The notes under the pieces: generated by a model
Told to the model about the DNA's origin: nothing
What the model saw: the letters and a program-made list of their open reading frames with translations, nothing else
Database searches by the model: none
Made by a program: the position numbers and the translations under genes
Shown: positions 25,190 through 36,298 of the stretch, one piece after another
Layout: each line of letters starts with the position of its first letter
Position numbering within the stretch: position 1 is the stretch's first letter
Assembly (NCBI GenBank): GCA_963978545.1
Contig: OZ021727.1
Span: forward strand, 46,785,385-46,849,384
Source of the DNA: Linyphia triangularis
Taxonomy: Eukaryota; Arthropoda; Arachnida; Araneae; Linyphiidae
DNA: 64,000 nt
Direction of reading: 5' to 3'

Positions 25190-25315
25190 TTTTTTTTTTT
25201 TATTATTATATGGTTTTTCAAATTTTTTTGGTTTTTATTTGGTTTTTCAAAATTTTTTGCTTTTTATTTAGTTTTTCAAAAATTTTTGCTTTTTATTGGT
25301 TTTTCAACATTTTCT
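25190..25315 (-). repeat. A-rich 3'-tail tandem repeat of the LINE
   Basis: On the plus strand, GGTTTTTCAAAATTTTTTGC-like units with TTTTTATTT repeat about four times with a period near 28-33 bp, next to a T12 run. On the element's strand this is a run of GAAAAACCAAATAAAAAGC units ending in poly(A). It is typical of a LINE 3' end made of short tandem repeats. Confidence 0.75.
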
Positions 25316-25709
25316 AAACATAAAAAAGGACAAGGGAATAAATGTAGGGAATTTAGATTCCTCTATAGTAAGCTAAATATAGTGAAAGTAATTTCACTGA
25401 AAAGAATAAATGTAGCATAATTTAAGATTATGCTAAAGTTACAGTACAAAGAGTTGTCTTAACAACAATAAAATAATAAAATAATTAAATAGGGCTTTAC
25501 TACACCTCCACCCATTTCCCTTTCTCTACAAGAGAGAACCTTCCGTGGGTTGCTGGAGGGCTTTGGCTCCTAACTGGGTGGGAATTGCTGAGCACTTCAA
25601 TAACCATCCACTTCCCCCAATAATTGGCTTCGATGGATTATTAGTTATTGGGGAATAAGTACACTGCTATAAATATACACAGGAGATGTCTAAAGTGCAG
25701 AAGGTGAAT

Positions 25710-28467
25710 TTAGTTGTAAGCTCTGGCCATAACTGCATCTGAGAGAGAAAACGCAGCAAAAGGTCTATGCCTGATATCCTCAGAGAGGGTTTCATATGCA
25801 AATATATCCTGGAAGTCATCTTCCTCATCCATAGCATTTTTGAAAAATTTAATGTTTAATTTGGCAATAAACTCAGATATTTTGTCAATTTTTAGATCTC
25901 TATGGATGAGGTCGTTTCGAACATACCTAGTGGCATTAACTATTTCTCTGAGGCATTTATTTTGGTAGGTCTGGAGCATTTTTATCTCTTTGGGGGTGGC
26001 AGTAGCCAGAACTGGAGCTGCATATGTTAAAATTGGCCTAATATTAGAAGTGTAAATCAGCTTTTTGGTGCGAAGATTTAGTTTAGAGTGTCTTCCAATA
26101 AGTGGGCGCAACTTGGCCATAATGAATTTTGCTTTGCCAATCACATTTTTGCAATGATCTATGAGATTTAATTTATTATTAAGGGTAAGACCCAAGTACT
26201 TGGCTTTAGGTACAATAGGTACGGTTTCACCAAACAGCTGCACCTTGCTTGTAATTTTCCGATATTTCTTCTTTCCTCCCATGATAAGAATATTGGATTT
26301 TCCAGCGTTTATGCAGACCTTCCAATTGCTGCACCATTCTTCTATTTCGTCTGTTAAATTTGATAGTTTTTGGACTGCGTTGTTCCTCTGTATGGATTAA
26401 GCAATGATTGCAGTGTCGTCTGCATAAAACGCTGTCATAATATTATGGTCTTCAGCAAAGGTGGGGAAATCTGATGTATAAATAAGGTACAGTGTCGGAC
26501 CCAAAACTGACCCCTGGGGGACCCCGGCCTCAATAGCTCTAGTGGTAGAAGTGGACTCTCCATATTGTACATTAAAGGTTCTCTCATTTAAATAGGAATT
26601 AATGAGTAGTATCAAATCTGCAGGAATTTTTTGCTTGATCATTTTGTAGATTAACCCATTATGATACACCCTGTCAAATGCCTTTGCCACATCCAGCATG
26701 AGCATTGCTGTGGCTTGTCTATTATGATGGGCACTTCCAATAAACTCTAGTATCCTAACTAGCTGCTTGGTTGTGGAACGTTTTGGGACAAAACCCATAT
26801 TGTTCCGGGGGGATGCAATTTAGATGTGGTCTAAGTCTGTTTAGTATCACCCTTTCAAGCATTTTCCCAAAACAGGGGAGCAGGCTAATGGGTCGGTATG
26901 AGGTTGTCATTACTGGATCCTTTCCAGGTTTTGGAAAAAGAATAATTTTGGCTTTTTTCCAGCAATCAGGGTAATATGCAAATTTGATGCATGAGTTAAA
27001 TATACTAGTGAGCTCCAAGATGTAATTATGAGGCAGTAATTTAATCATGGTATTGTTAATGCTGTCTCCTCCGGGGGTTTTCCTGCGTTTGATTTTTCTG
27101 ATGATATCATAAATTTCCCTAATATGAACTATGTCCGTATCTCCAATACTATTATTTCTGTCAAGCCAGCTCTCAACCCTGTCCTCAATGGTGTCTTCCA
27201 TGTCGTCATTAGAGGGTTCTGTATTAGTGGTGAATTGTTTCTCCAGGGTGTCTGCAAGTGCATTTGCTTTGTCAATCTCTTGATAAACTAGCCCATTCTC
27301 CCCATGAAGTGGTCTATTGATGATTTTGTCCCTTTTAAGGGTTTTACTCATGGCCCAAATGCTATTATCCTCTGTGCAGAGTGAGGTAACTTTCTCATCC
27401 CAGCTAGTATTTCTGAAATCCCTACATTTTTCTTTAATTTCGGCATTAAGCTGATAGTATTCAGTTTGAAGTGCAGGGTCCCTGGTTCTTTGATATTGTT
27501 TCCTCACCCAGTTTCTATATTTGATAACTAGTTTGATGTTATTAGGGAGTTTGATATAATTATTTTCCCTTAAATGCTTTGTGGTAGCATCATGGGCTGC
27601 CTGAAGTATGCAGTTGGTTAGTTGATTAATTCTAGTATCAATGATAGCGATGGTGTCAATGGGAGTTTCAGGCAAGTTTTCATCGTTAAGATTGTTTTGG
27701 AATTTTTCCCAGTTGGTTTTGTATTTAAACTTGATTTCTGGATCATTTTGAATGCCAATGATTGCAATTACTGGGATGTGATCTGAGGACAATTCATTGG
27801 TAACTTCAACAGCTATAGGTATGGTGGTATTAGTAATGAGAATATCAAGTATGTCAGGTCTTCTGTTGTGTGTAGTGTAGTGAGTTGGTTGATTAGGGGC
27901 AAAAACTTGGATGCCTTTACTTCTAAAATTGTTTGCTACAGTTTTACCATTTGGGTTGGTATAGTTACACCCCCAGAGAGTGTTTTTTGCATTAAAGTCC
28001 CCTGCTGCAATAACTTGTTTGTTGGAGGGTAAAATGTCTTCTATATCCAGGTCCTTGAGTTTATTGTTAGGCGGATTGTACACTGCTACTATGTGAATAG
28101 GTCTCTGGTCTTTGATGTCAATAATTAGGTCAGTTTTTTCATATCCCCTGGTGTTATCAGTAGAAAAGAGAGAAGCTTTAATATGTCTTTTAGTAAAAAT
28201 AGCAGTTCCTCCACCCCTATGATGTAGTCTATCTGTTTTGAAGGTGTTGTAATTTTGGATTTTCATTTGGTGACAGGGTTTGGCATGAGTTTCGGAAACA
28301 ACCGCAATATCAATGTTGTGTTCCTCAATAAAATCTTTAAATTCTTCAAATCTAGAAACAAGATTATTGGCATTCCAAATTGCCATTGTAAAAGGGGTGA
28401 AAACATTTGATTCAGGAGATTTGAAGCCGTAATTTAATCTCCTCCAGATCCTTTTTAATATCAGCAA
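25710..28467 (-). pseudogene. LINE ORF2: endonuclease-reverse transcriptase with two lesions
   Basis: The APE-type endonuclease comes first: TMAIWNANNLVSRFEEF (likely true start, MAIWNANN near 28385), AVVSETHAKP, GDFNAKNTLWG, SSDHIPVIAI. The reverse transcriptase follows: YRPISLLPCFGKMLER, then after a one-base shift near 26790, GFVPKRSTTKQL, MLDVAKAFDRVYH, GVPQGSVLGP and the catalytic AFYADDTAIIA. A TAA stop follows at about 26398-26400. The frame then reopens (NNAVQKLSNLTDEIEEW) and runs to 25710 through KYLGLTLNNKL and RPILTYAAPVL. Both lesions are single-base changes. Confidence 0.87.
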
Positions 28468-29227
28468 AGCCTGATTGTTTAATCCAGTTAATTTGGTTGT
28501 TGATTTGGTTTAAAATGGTTTTAGCTTCATTAGTGTTGGTTTCTCCTCCACGTACTGCTCCTGCATAACTGGTATTTGATACAGTTCGGGATTGTATGAA
28601 ATTATTTCTCTGTTGTATTTGAGGGGTAATTTTGCTGCAAGCATTTAGATAGACAGGACATTCCTTGTAATTAGCAGTGTGGGGCCCATTACAGTTAGCA
28701 CACTTAGGAGGGGGGGCATCTACATCATCTTTGTTTCTGGAGCAGTCTTTGGTTAAGTGGGCTTCCCCGCATTTGACACATCTGGGTTCGTGTCTGCAAT
28801 TTTGAGCAGTGTGAAAAAACTGCTGGCACCTAAAACAGTGTGTAGGTCCAGTTCTCCCTCTATATGTTTCAACCTCTATTTTTAAATTAAAGAGATACTG
28901 GCAGTTATGGAATTGCCTGGTTTTATCCGATCTGGGCAAAGTGACCAGGAATAGGGGAATAAGTTTTATTTGGCCTGATCTATTTGATTTCATCTGCTTA
29001 ACTTCGCTAGGGCCATATCCTAATTCAGCTAGCTCAGCTGTGATGTCATCAGTTAGGCAATCGTTTGGTAGGCCGCGGATTACCACCTTAGTTACTTTGT
29101 CGGCTGGCATTGTGAAGGAATGATAGAAAATATTTTCTTCATTAAGGATCCTAGTTAATTCCCTCTGAATTTTTTCATCTTGAATAACAGCCAAACAAAT
29201 TATTTTTTTAAAGTATAGGTAAACCAA
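28412..29227 (-). CDS. LINE ORF1: Gag-like nucleic-acid-binding protein
   Basis: The 271-codon frame carries a PRE_C2HC-like domain (VTKVVIRGLPNDCLTDDI, then GYGPSEVKQM and IPLFLVTLPRS), followed by three zinc knuckles: HCFRCQQFFHTAQNC, RCVKCGEAHLTKDC and KCANCNGPHTANYKEC. This is the ORF1 layout of Jockey-clade elements, whose product packages the RNA and localises it. The first residues (MVYLYFKK) may be host-derived sequence, because the element seems truncated here; MPADKV at 29113 is another possible internal Met. It ends LRLQIS and overlaps the ORF2 start. Confidence 0.85.
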   Translation of the reverse strand: MVYLYFKKIICLAVIQDEKIQRELTRILNEENIFYHSFTMPADKVTKVVIRGLPNDCLTDDITAELAELGYGPSEVKQMKSNRSGQIKLIPLFLVTLPRSDKTRQFHNCQYLFNLKIEVETYRGRTGPTHCFRCQQFFHTAQNCRHEPRCVKCGEAHLTKDCSRNKDDVDAPPPKCANCNGPHTANYKECPVYLNACSKITPQIQQRNNFIQSRTVSNTSYAGAVRGGETNTNEAKTILNQINNQINWIKQSGFADIKKDLEEIKLRLQIS

Positions 29228-29427
29228 CCGATGTTTGACTTAACCAATCATGGCTCTTGTGACATTAAAATCTATCCAATCAAACTAGTTTGAATGACGA
29301 ATTAGGTTCTTCATTATTAACAGTCAAAACAAGTGCATGACGAATCTCAGCCGTCAAATGTACCCAAAGGGTTAAATCAATGTTTGTAATTAGAAAACCC
29401 CATCTCGATTCTTTTGGGGTTTTTTAC

Positions 29428-29500
29428 CTTCGTCGGCGTCGTTTGGATCTAGGTGAACGGCCATTCATCCACCAAGTTCACTGCCAGTAGCCATCTTTTA
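29428..29500 (-). promoter_or_regulatory. Candidate TATA-less promoter and non-coding first exon (DHX9?)
   Basis: The patch is CpG-rich in an AT-rich region. On the minus strand it reads CTTCCGG (ETS-like), then AAAGATGGCTACTGG, which resembles the YY1/initiator context of housekeeping promoters, and ends GACGAAG|GTAAAA, a usable donor at 29428/29427. Short ORFs (ATGGCTACTGG..., MAVHLDPNDADE) end at once when joined to the acceptor at 17212, so they would be uORFs. This is inference: no transcript evidence is available, and the intron would be about 12 kb. Confidence 0.3.
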
Positions 29501-30375
29501 CCGGAAGCCACTCAGCAATATCTTGACCTCTTATATCTGCGTATTACAGTATGTCTGAGAGCTGAAATTTTTTGAAGGGTAGCTGTTAGCCACTATAGTA
29601 AGAACACTAAGTTCCAAATCAAGTTCGAAAACGGCAGAAAACGACATATTTTGAAATCCATCCAAAACTCACTCACTGATCATCCAAATTACTGAGGTAC
29701 TTCTAGCATAGCTAGAAGTATGAAATTTAATGCTTGTAAGGTTTAACATGTATACAAAGGAAAAAAATCTAAAAATCGAGATTTTCTCCTCCAAATCCCA
29801 TAAAGGAGGCAATGTTCAAAAAATTAGAATCTCAATTCTAATACACTTCTATTGGGGCTAGAATAATAAAACTTAGAATTGCAGTAGCTCTTAGCATTTA
29901 TAAATAGAGGAGAAAGTCACCACACACCGCAAAGCCTCTAAAATAAAGAAATAATAATGATAAAAAAAGTATACTTGGCATATTATAAAACTGACCATTG
30001 GCGATATTTTATCGCCTACGAAATGATTGCCAAATGTTAATTTTTTACCCCTTTGCTTTTTTTGCATATCTGAAAAAACTATTAATTTCAAATAATTTTA
30101 TATTATTATCATTCATATTGAATGCATAAGTACGCCATGGATTGCGGTCCGGTAAATTTAACTTTCTTAGAAAAATCTCGTATAATTCTCCGCTAATTGA
30201 ATGTTGTTGAAGACGCTTTTTAAAACTTCCTTAATACCAAATAAAAATTAAAAAAATAAAGGAATTGGCTAATTATATAGATCTTGTAGTTGTCCGCCAA
30301 CAAAAAGTTTGTCAATGGTCGATTATTATATAATAAGTAAAGAAAGTGCCAAAAAATATCATGTATGCTTAATAG
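29501..30375. other. Intergenic AT-rich sequence, nothing recognised
   Basis: No ORF of substance, no repeat ends and no RNA gene could be recognised between the candidate promoter and the solo LTR. Confidence 0.4.
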
Positions 30376-30841
30376 TGTTGCACAAATTGTCTGTATATAT
30401 TGTAAATAGTGACGTATTATTTCAAAATTCTATTGTAATTTATTTTTATCTTATTTTATTTATTAATTAATAGCAATTATACAAGTTAGAAAAAGGTGGC
30501 AACACCTAAAGCAATCGAGAAGTTTCGAGATATTTCTTTTCCGATGAATTGGCTGGAAATTTCGAGAATGTCTCACGCGCTTGTATATAAAAGACTGGAG
30601 AACGGGAAAGTTTTCAGATTGACTTCGGACTTCATTGAAAGCTGATCGCTTTGTTTACCTATTGGAGTGAGCTTGTATAATCGCTGAATTCGAAGTTGTT
30701 TTTGCTAAAGCTTGTGTTGGAGCTTGTGAGCGATTACACTGTTGCCTGTGGATAAATTTTGTGAGTTTTCTGAAGAGAGAATAAATATTTTTATACTGTA
30801 AAAACTGTGCCATCATTGCCTCAGCGAAAAAATTCATAACA
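30376..30841 (+). mobile_element. Solo LTR, 466 bp
   Basis: It starts TGTTGCACAAATTG and ends ATTCATAACA, with 4-bp ATAG on both sides (30372-30375, 30842-30845). Inside are a TATA-type box (TGTATATAAAAGACTGG near 30581) and, about 200 bp on, AATAAA (near 30780), the normal order for R-region start and polyadenylation on the plus strand. No internal retroelement sequence is next to it, so it is a recombination remnant. Class (Ty3/gypsy or other) cannot be told from the LTR alone. Confidence 0.7.
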
Positions 30842-31241
30842 ATAGGAATGGAGTGAAAAAATGAAAAGTAAGAAATATCAAACGCCTATGTGTGGAAAAG
30901 TTATCTCTTACATAGCCTATTTATCATACAAAATTTCAGCTAAATCAAATAATATCTTTGGCTGCCCGAATAACTTTGAATTTTAAGTTTTTATCCCAAT
31001 TTCTCTCAAAACTGGTGAAAACAGAATGATGATATATAATATCTCTCATTTGAAACTATGAATGGTTGAAATTAAACTTTAGAAGAAATAAATACTCAAT
31101 TAATAGGTTAAATGATCTTAAAAATTATAAAAAATGCGCATGCTCTTACGACTCTGGCTTTTTTCTCTCTTCACTAATATCAACAGTGTTAGTTCGAGTT
31201 GTCTTTCTATTGTTAAAGCGTTGGTTTTAGTTTGTGTTTAG

Positions 31242-31800
31242 GTGATTGGCATGTATTTTTTGTTCGTGTTCTGTGTATTTCTAATTATCACACGTTACTT
31301 AGGGCATTTCAAAATGCCCCAGATTGGATCACAAGAATTTTATCCAGTGTTTGGTGAGCCTGAAATCTTTAAAGATAATATTCTACCTACGTATGTGGAC
31401 GTTAAAAGACAATACTTGTATACATAGCGAAGATTTTTAAAAGGGAATAAACAAAAACCTGCTTTTACTGATGTGTGTTCCCATTTAATAAAAGATTAAA
31501 TGTTTATGCTAAAAAAGATATTAATGTTTATTAAAAATGTTCATTTCCTATTGTATCAGATCAACAAATAAAACATAAGGTTAGAGACTGCCATAAAAAA
31601 TATCGTAATATTAAGAAGCTTTTAAAAAGAGTAGGTGCACTATATTTTTCGAAAAATTTAGTGTCTTTTAGAAAATCATCAGAGGAAAATCTGTTTGATA
31701 TTTTATTATGTAAATGCAAGGACTTTCTAATCTGTAATTGTAAAATCAAAGTACCTGTAGCTGAAAGAGCTTTTTTAAAGGACAAAGAGCATTTCGTTGA
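31242..31800 (+). pseudogene. Decayed transposon-type ORF
   Basis: Plus-strand pieces read MPQIGSQEFYPVFGEPEIF, LPTYVDVKRQYLY, then RRFLKGNKQKPAFTDV, and about 230 bp on, after stops, LCKCKDFLICNCKIKVPVAE with RAFLKDKEH. The KCKDF-C-C-K-I-KVP-ERAFL pattern occurs in unnamed arthropod and cnidarian transposon proteins that I recognise only by pattern. Many stops and shifts; no function should be inferred. Confidence 0.45.
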
Positions 31801-33714
31801 ATATTAAGAATAAAAATACAGATGAGCACTTGTATAGGTGATAAATAGATATAGTTAGTACCAAAAGTGTCTCAAAATAAAATTTTAACAGTGGCGGCAC
31901 GTGGTTGAAAATGTTAGTGCCGACGGAAACACGCGACTTCCCAACAACCCTCTCCCCCTCTCTCCCCACTCACATACACACACACACACTTTCCACAATC
32001 ATGTACAATCACATTTGGACTTTTCTTTTTTTTTTAATTATCATTTTAGAAATCGGATTTTTTGCACTTATAAGTACATAATTAGTAACGACGTACATGA
32101 AAAAAAAATCAGTTTTATTCAAAAATTAATTAACTAATTAACATTTAACTCGTTATAATTGGCATATTTTTGAACAGTGATTACTCCAGTTATATGGGGC
32201 GATAAGAAAAAAGAAATTATGGTCGGAAATTGTTCGGAATATCTTTCTTAATGTTATGAACCACCATCTAGTTTCTAGAATATATAGCTTTTTAATAGAA
32301 TTTTTTTAACATTGAAATTGAAAAAATCGGAATTTTTCTAAAAACTTTTGCATTTAAAAATCTATCATACTTTTTTTTTTTTTTTTTTTTTTTTTTCAAT
32401 CAATTTGACTGAGTTTCAAAACATCTAATATTTAATGCAGATTTGATTTCTCAAATCATTTTTTTAAATAATTATATCAAATTCCAGTTAAATCGATGTT
32501 TCATTCATATCTTCTTTTTCTAAGAAATCTTACAATGTAATGGATTTATTATCGTATTCCTCAAACAATTTTACGCTACGGAAAGTTATAACTTTATTTT
32601 CGTTTGATAAATAAATTCGAAGTCCTTTAAATGTTTCAGAATAACAACAAAATATTCCCTCTTTTCCTTTCGCTGAGAACTTATGTTTTCTATAATTATC
32701 CATATAAAAATACCAAAATCGAACCCAGCCGAAAATCTTAAAATAACTAACATTTGGAGTTACATCATTCCAAACTTCATAGGGAGTGTTTCTATATTCG
32801 GGCACCTGTTTCGCAGATAATTAGCCGTGTTTATCGCCTCTGCCCATAGTTTAAGAGGTAATTTTTACTGAGTTAGTTCAAACAAATCTTGCAGTTCAAT
32901 CTTGCAGTTTCAACCAAATTTCTATTTTTTGTTTCCGCAATTCCATTTTCTGAACAGGAGAAAAGTACAGTTAATCTACACTCAATCCCATTTTTCCTAA
33001 GAAAATCATCAAATTCCTCATTTATAAAATATTTTCCATTATCGCTCAATAATATTTTAATTTTAATTGATTTTTAGTTCTCCCATAAAGCCTTGATATC
33101 TCTAAATGCACTTAGAGCTTCATTTTTATGCTCTAAAAATTTAACGTCACAATATCTTGATGCGTCATCAATAAATGTCATAAAATAAAAAGACTTACCA
33201 ATTGATGGCACTTTCATTGGACCACAGAGATCTGAGCAGGGGCGTACTGGCCATAGGGTTGTCTGGTGCAATCACCGGGCCGGTCAGTGTCTTTAAAAAA
33301 TAGGCCGGTCCGGAAGTTTTTTTTTATTTTTATGTATATATATATATTTATTTTTTACTTTCAAGCACCCATAAGTTAATATATGGTAATGAAAGTATTG
33401 GATTCAGTCAAAGAATTTTTTTTTTTCTTTTTTTTTTTCTTTCCCCCCTTTCTTTACGTTTTTGGAACATCCTGAGTTAAACTAGAAGTGTAGAACATCG
33501 CACAACTTTCAATTATACTAAAATACTGACGAGGATTTGTATCATTTACCGTTTTTATATTTTCATCATTCATTTATCAAAAATGACCAGTTTGGCGATA
33601 TTTTTTGCCATAATTTTTGTATAGGTCTTAAAAAAAAAAAAACTGCCAAAATTATGATTTTGACAATGTACTTTTCGATAGTTCTTATATTTTCTTTTCT
33701 TATAATTGAAACTG

Positions 33715-34680
33715 AGGAGAGGAAAAAACGATCGTTGATGAGGTTTGTTAAAAGAAAGAGAACTCTGTGTTAAAGGCATTCCTTTTTCAACTTTTTAAGC
33801 CATTAAAGCATTTTTAGGGGAATTTTGGAAGTGGGGATGTTTAGAATACCCTAAGAGACATTACCACAGCGATTTTGAGCAAAATCGTTAGAGCCTTTTT
33901 TTTTAGCAATTATTGAAAAACATGATTTTTTCAATGGCAGCTACCTTATGCGCATGAGCGATTTTGACGAAAACCTTAATGGTAGGTCCTTGGGCCATCA
34001 CCAACCTGCTCATCAAATTTGAACATCGTAGGTTAATTTGGTCGGGAGTTATGCTGACCACGTACACACATTCACATACTCCGATTTTTTTTTTTACTGA
34101 ATACTATACTTTCATTACCCTATGTATACATATGGGAAATAGAAAGCAAAAAGTGTTCTAGAAAAAATGTCTCTGTGTGGTTAGCATATAACACCGTGCC
34201 GATCAAACGGTATAGTGGTTAGCGTGCTAGCTTCTAGACCGCGAGGTTGCGGGTTCGAGTCCCGTGTAAGGCATGGGTGTTTGTAAATGTATGTTGGCTT
34301 GTCTAATGACGAATGTTTCGGCGCATTATAGCCCTCGTGTTGCTGACAGCGCCAGATGATCTGAAAACAACCAACCAACCAACCATATAACACCCTAAAG
34401 GATTGACCTACGATGTTCAAATTTTGTGAACAACTTAGAACAACTTAGGTCAAAATAGCGCATGTGCATAACGTAGCTGCTATTGAAAAATTTATGTCTC
34501 TTAGCCGTTGCCAAAAAATACCCCCGTCTCAAATGATTTTGATCAAAATCACTGTGATAATGCCTTCTAAGGTGTTCTAAACATTTCCACAACCGAAATT
34601 CCCTCTCAGAAATGCGATAAAGGTGTAAAAAGGTGAAAAACGAAAGTTCTCTTCTCTTGAGCATCGCCCATCAATGACTG
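33715..34680. repeat. Large imperfect inverted repeat inside the hAT element
   Basis: The left arm runs about 33715-34050 and the right arm about 34395-34680. Matching words include TTTTTCAATGGCAGCTACC (33928) with the complement of GTAGCTGCTATTGAAAAA, and TTTGAACATCGTAGG (34018) with CCTACGATGTTCAAA (34407). GAGCAAAATCG and GTTTAGAATACCCTAAGAG also have partners in the other arm. The loop is about 345 bp and holds the SINE. Arms look roughly 75-85% alike by eye. Confidence 0.7.
34196..34383 (+). mobile_element. tRNA-derived SINE with 11-bp target duplication
   Basis: The tRNA-like head has an A box (TATAGTGGTTAGCGTGC) and a B box (GGTTCGAGTCC), with an unrelated body and an (AACC)n tail near 34368-34383. 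CATATAACACC is repeated exactly before (34185-34195) and after (34384-34394). Those features mark RNA polymerase III-driven, LINE-mobilised SINEs. It is not a tRNA gene: no matching acceptor stem closes it, and the unit continues for about 110 bp. Confidence 0.85.
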
Positions 34681-34747
34681 TTTCATCTGTGTTCTCTTCA
34701 ATTCGTTATCTAAATGGTTAATTGTTATGTAAAACCTTATTATTAGA

Positions 34748-34748
34748 G

Positions 34749-34798
<50 letters not shown>

Positions 34799-34810
34799 CC
34801 CCCCCCTTCC
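34748..34810. repeat. (CT)n microsatellite followed by poly(C)
   Basis: About 24 CT units with one TTT break, running into a C-rich run and CCCCCTTTTT. Confidence 0.9.
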
Positions 34811-34940
34811 CCCTTTTTAGAAACAAAAGACTTTTCCCCGTTTATACAACTTAAAGTCTACGCATATTGGAAGTCACTGACTATAACGCCATGTATGATA
34901 TATTACCATTTTAGATTTAATTTTTCTAATGAACATACTA

Positions 34941-36228
34941 TTGGGTTGTTCGGAAAGTAATTTCGTTTTTTTGGGGGAACATGAAAGACAATTTTCGTAT
35001 AATGAATAAATATTTTATTAAATTATATATTGGCCATTCTGGTCCAACACCTTTTGCCATCTTTCTGGCAGTAACATGATTCCCCGCTCATAAAAGTTTT
35101 GGTCCTTGCTGGCAAAAAACTGATTCAGGTGGTTTTTGACTTCTTCATTTGAGGTAAAGGTTTTACCATCCAAAAAATTTTGCAGGGACCGGAACAAATA
35201 ATAATCGGAAGGCGCCAGATCTGGAGAATATGGTGGGTGTTGCAGTATGTCCCATCCAAGCTGTAAAAGCTTTTGGCGAGTGACCAAACTTGTATGAGGC
35301 CTCGCGTTGTCTTGGTGGAACACTACACCCTTCCTGTTGGTTAATTCTGGCCTCTTCTGTTTAAGCGCATCATTCAATTTGTCCAGCTGATGACAATAGA
35401 CTTCCGAATTAATAGTTGTATTGTCCGGTAAAAGCTAAAAAAAAAACGATTCCTTTGAAATCCCACCAAACGGACAGCATCACCTTTTTTTGGTGAATGT
35501 TGGCTTTTGAAATGCTTTGAGCCGGTTCATCTTTTCTGCTCCATGACCTCTTGCGTTTCACATTGTTGTATACGACCCATTTTTCGTCCCCAGTAATAAT
35601 CCGCTTCAAAAATGGATCATTTTCCTGACGTTTGAGGAGCGAATCACACACGTCAACGCGACGACACAAATTTCGCTCCGTAAGAACATGGGGCACCCAC
35701 ACATCGAGCTTCGAGGTTAAGCCCAGGCCTTTCAAGTGGCCATAAACAGTCGAATTCGACAAATTTAACCTCTCACTGATCTCTCGTGTGGTTATTCGCC
35801 GATTTGCATCAACTAATGCCTTTATCTCGTCTTTATCAGCTTCAAATGGCATTCCCGAACGTTGTGCATCTTCGACATCAAAATTGCCGGATCGAAACTT
35901 TGCAAACCAGTTCTGGCACTGGCGTACTGTTAACACGCCTTCTCCATACACATCCGTCAATTTTTTTCTCGCTTGGACAGCATTTTTACCTTTTCTATAG
36001 TAAAAAAGTAAAATATGACGAAAATGCTGCTTATTGCTCTCCATATTTAAAAGGGCACCAACCAAAAACTACTGCGTAGAATTAATAGAACTTTTTCACA
36101 CACAAGCGTTGCAATATCAGCTCTCAAGACATATAATGGTTATGCGGGTTAAGTGTGAAGTTGGTTTCGAAAAAATGTAAATAAGTCCTCTGACGGGAAA
36201 AAACGAAATTACTTTCCGAACAACCCAA
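34941..36228 (-). mobile_element. Full-length mariner element, 1288 bp
   Basis: Inverted ends TTGGGTTGTTCGGAAAGTAA and its complement at 36209-36228 are followed by TTTCGTTTTTT on both sides. TA target dinucleotides flank it (34939-34940, 36229-36230). Length and layout are those of a complete mariner. The minus-strand transposase has one frameshift only. It sits inside the hAT element, so it inserted later. Confidence 0.95.
35018..36065 (-). pseudogene. mariner transposase with a single poly-T frameshift
   Basis: The N-terminal HTH part begins MESNKQHFRHILLFYYRKG (Met at 36044; an upstream in-frame Met lies at 36065) and has the paired-like helices RQCQNWFAKFRSGNFDVED and TREISERLNLSNSTVYGHL, then WVPHVLTERN. 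Catalytic motifs: ITGDEKWVVYNN (first D), HQDNARPHTS (second D) and YSPDLAPSDYYLF (third D, D34D spacing typical of mariner). The frame breaks once at a T-run near 35437-35446 (KGIVFF, then LLPDNTTINSEV in the next frame). The C-terminus LPERWQKVLDQNGQYII is complete. Apart from that slip the protein looks intact. Confidence 0.93.
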
Positions 36229-36264
36229 TAGTTGTATACCAGAACATTCTTTATTTTGCAATTT

Positions 36265-36298
<34 letters not shown>

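Larger units (their letters stand above)
25190..29227 (-). mobile_element. Jockey-type LINE, 5' truncated, nearly intact
   Basis: Minus-strand order: Gag-like ORF1 (29227-28412), ORF2 with endonuclease and reverse transcriptase (28467-25710), a 3' UTR, then A-rich tandem repeats and a poly(A) stretch (25310-25188 on the plus strand as T). ORF1 and ORF2 overlap by about 56 bp, as usual in Jockey elements. Only one frameshift and one stop interrupt ORF2, so the copy is young. The 5' end is probably cut near 29190-29227, within ORF1. No clear target duplication was found. Confidence 0.88.

Noticed and set aside
34196..34275. Possible tRNA gene
   Set aside because: A and B boxes are present, but the unit is flanked by an 11-bp duplication, has an AACC tail and no proper acceptor stem, so it is a SINE.
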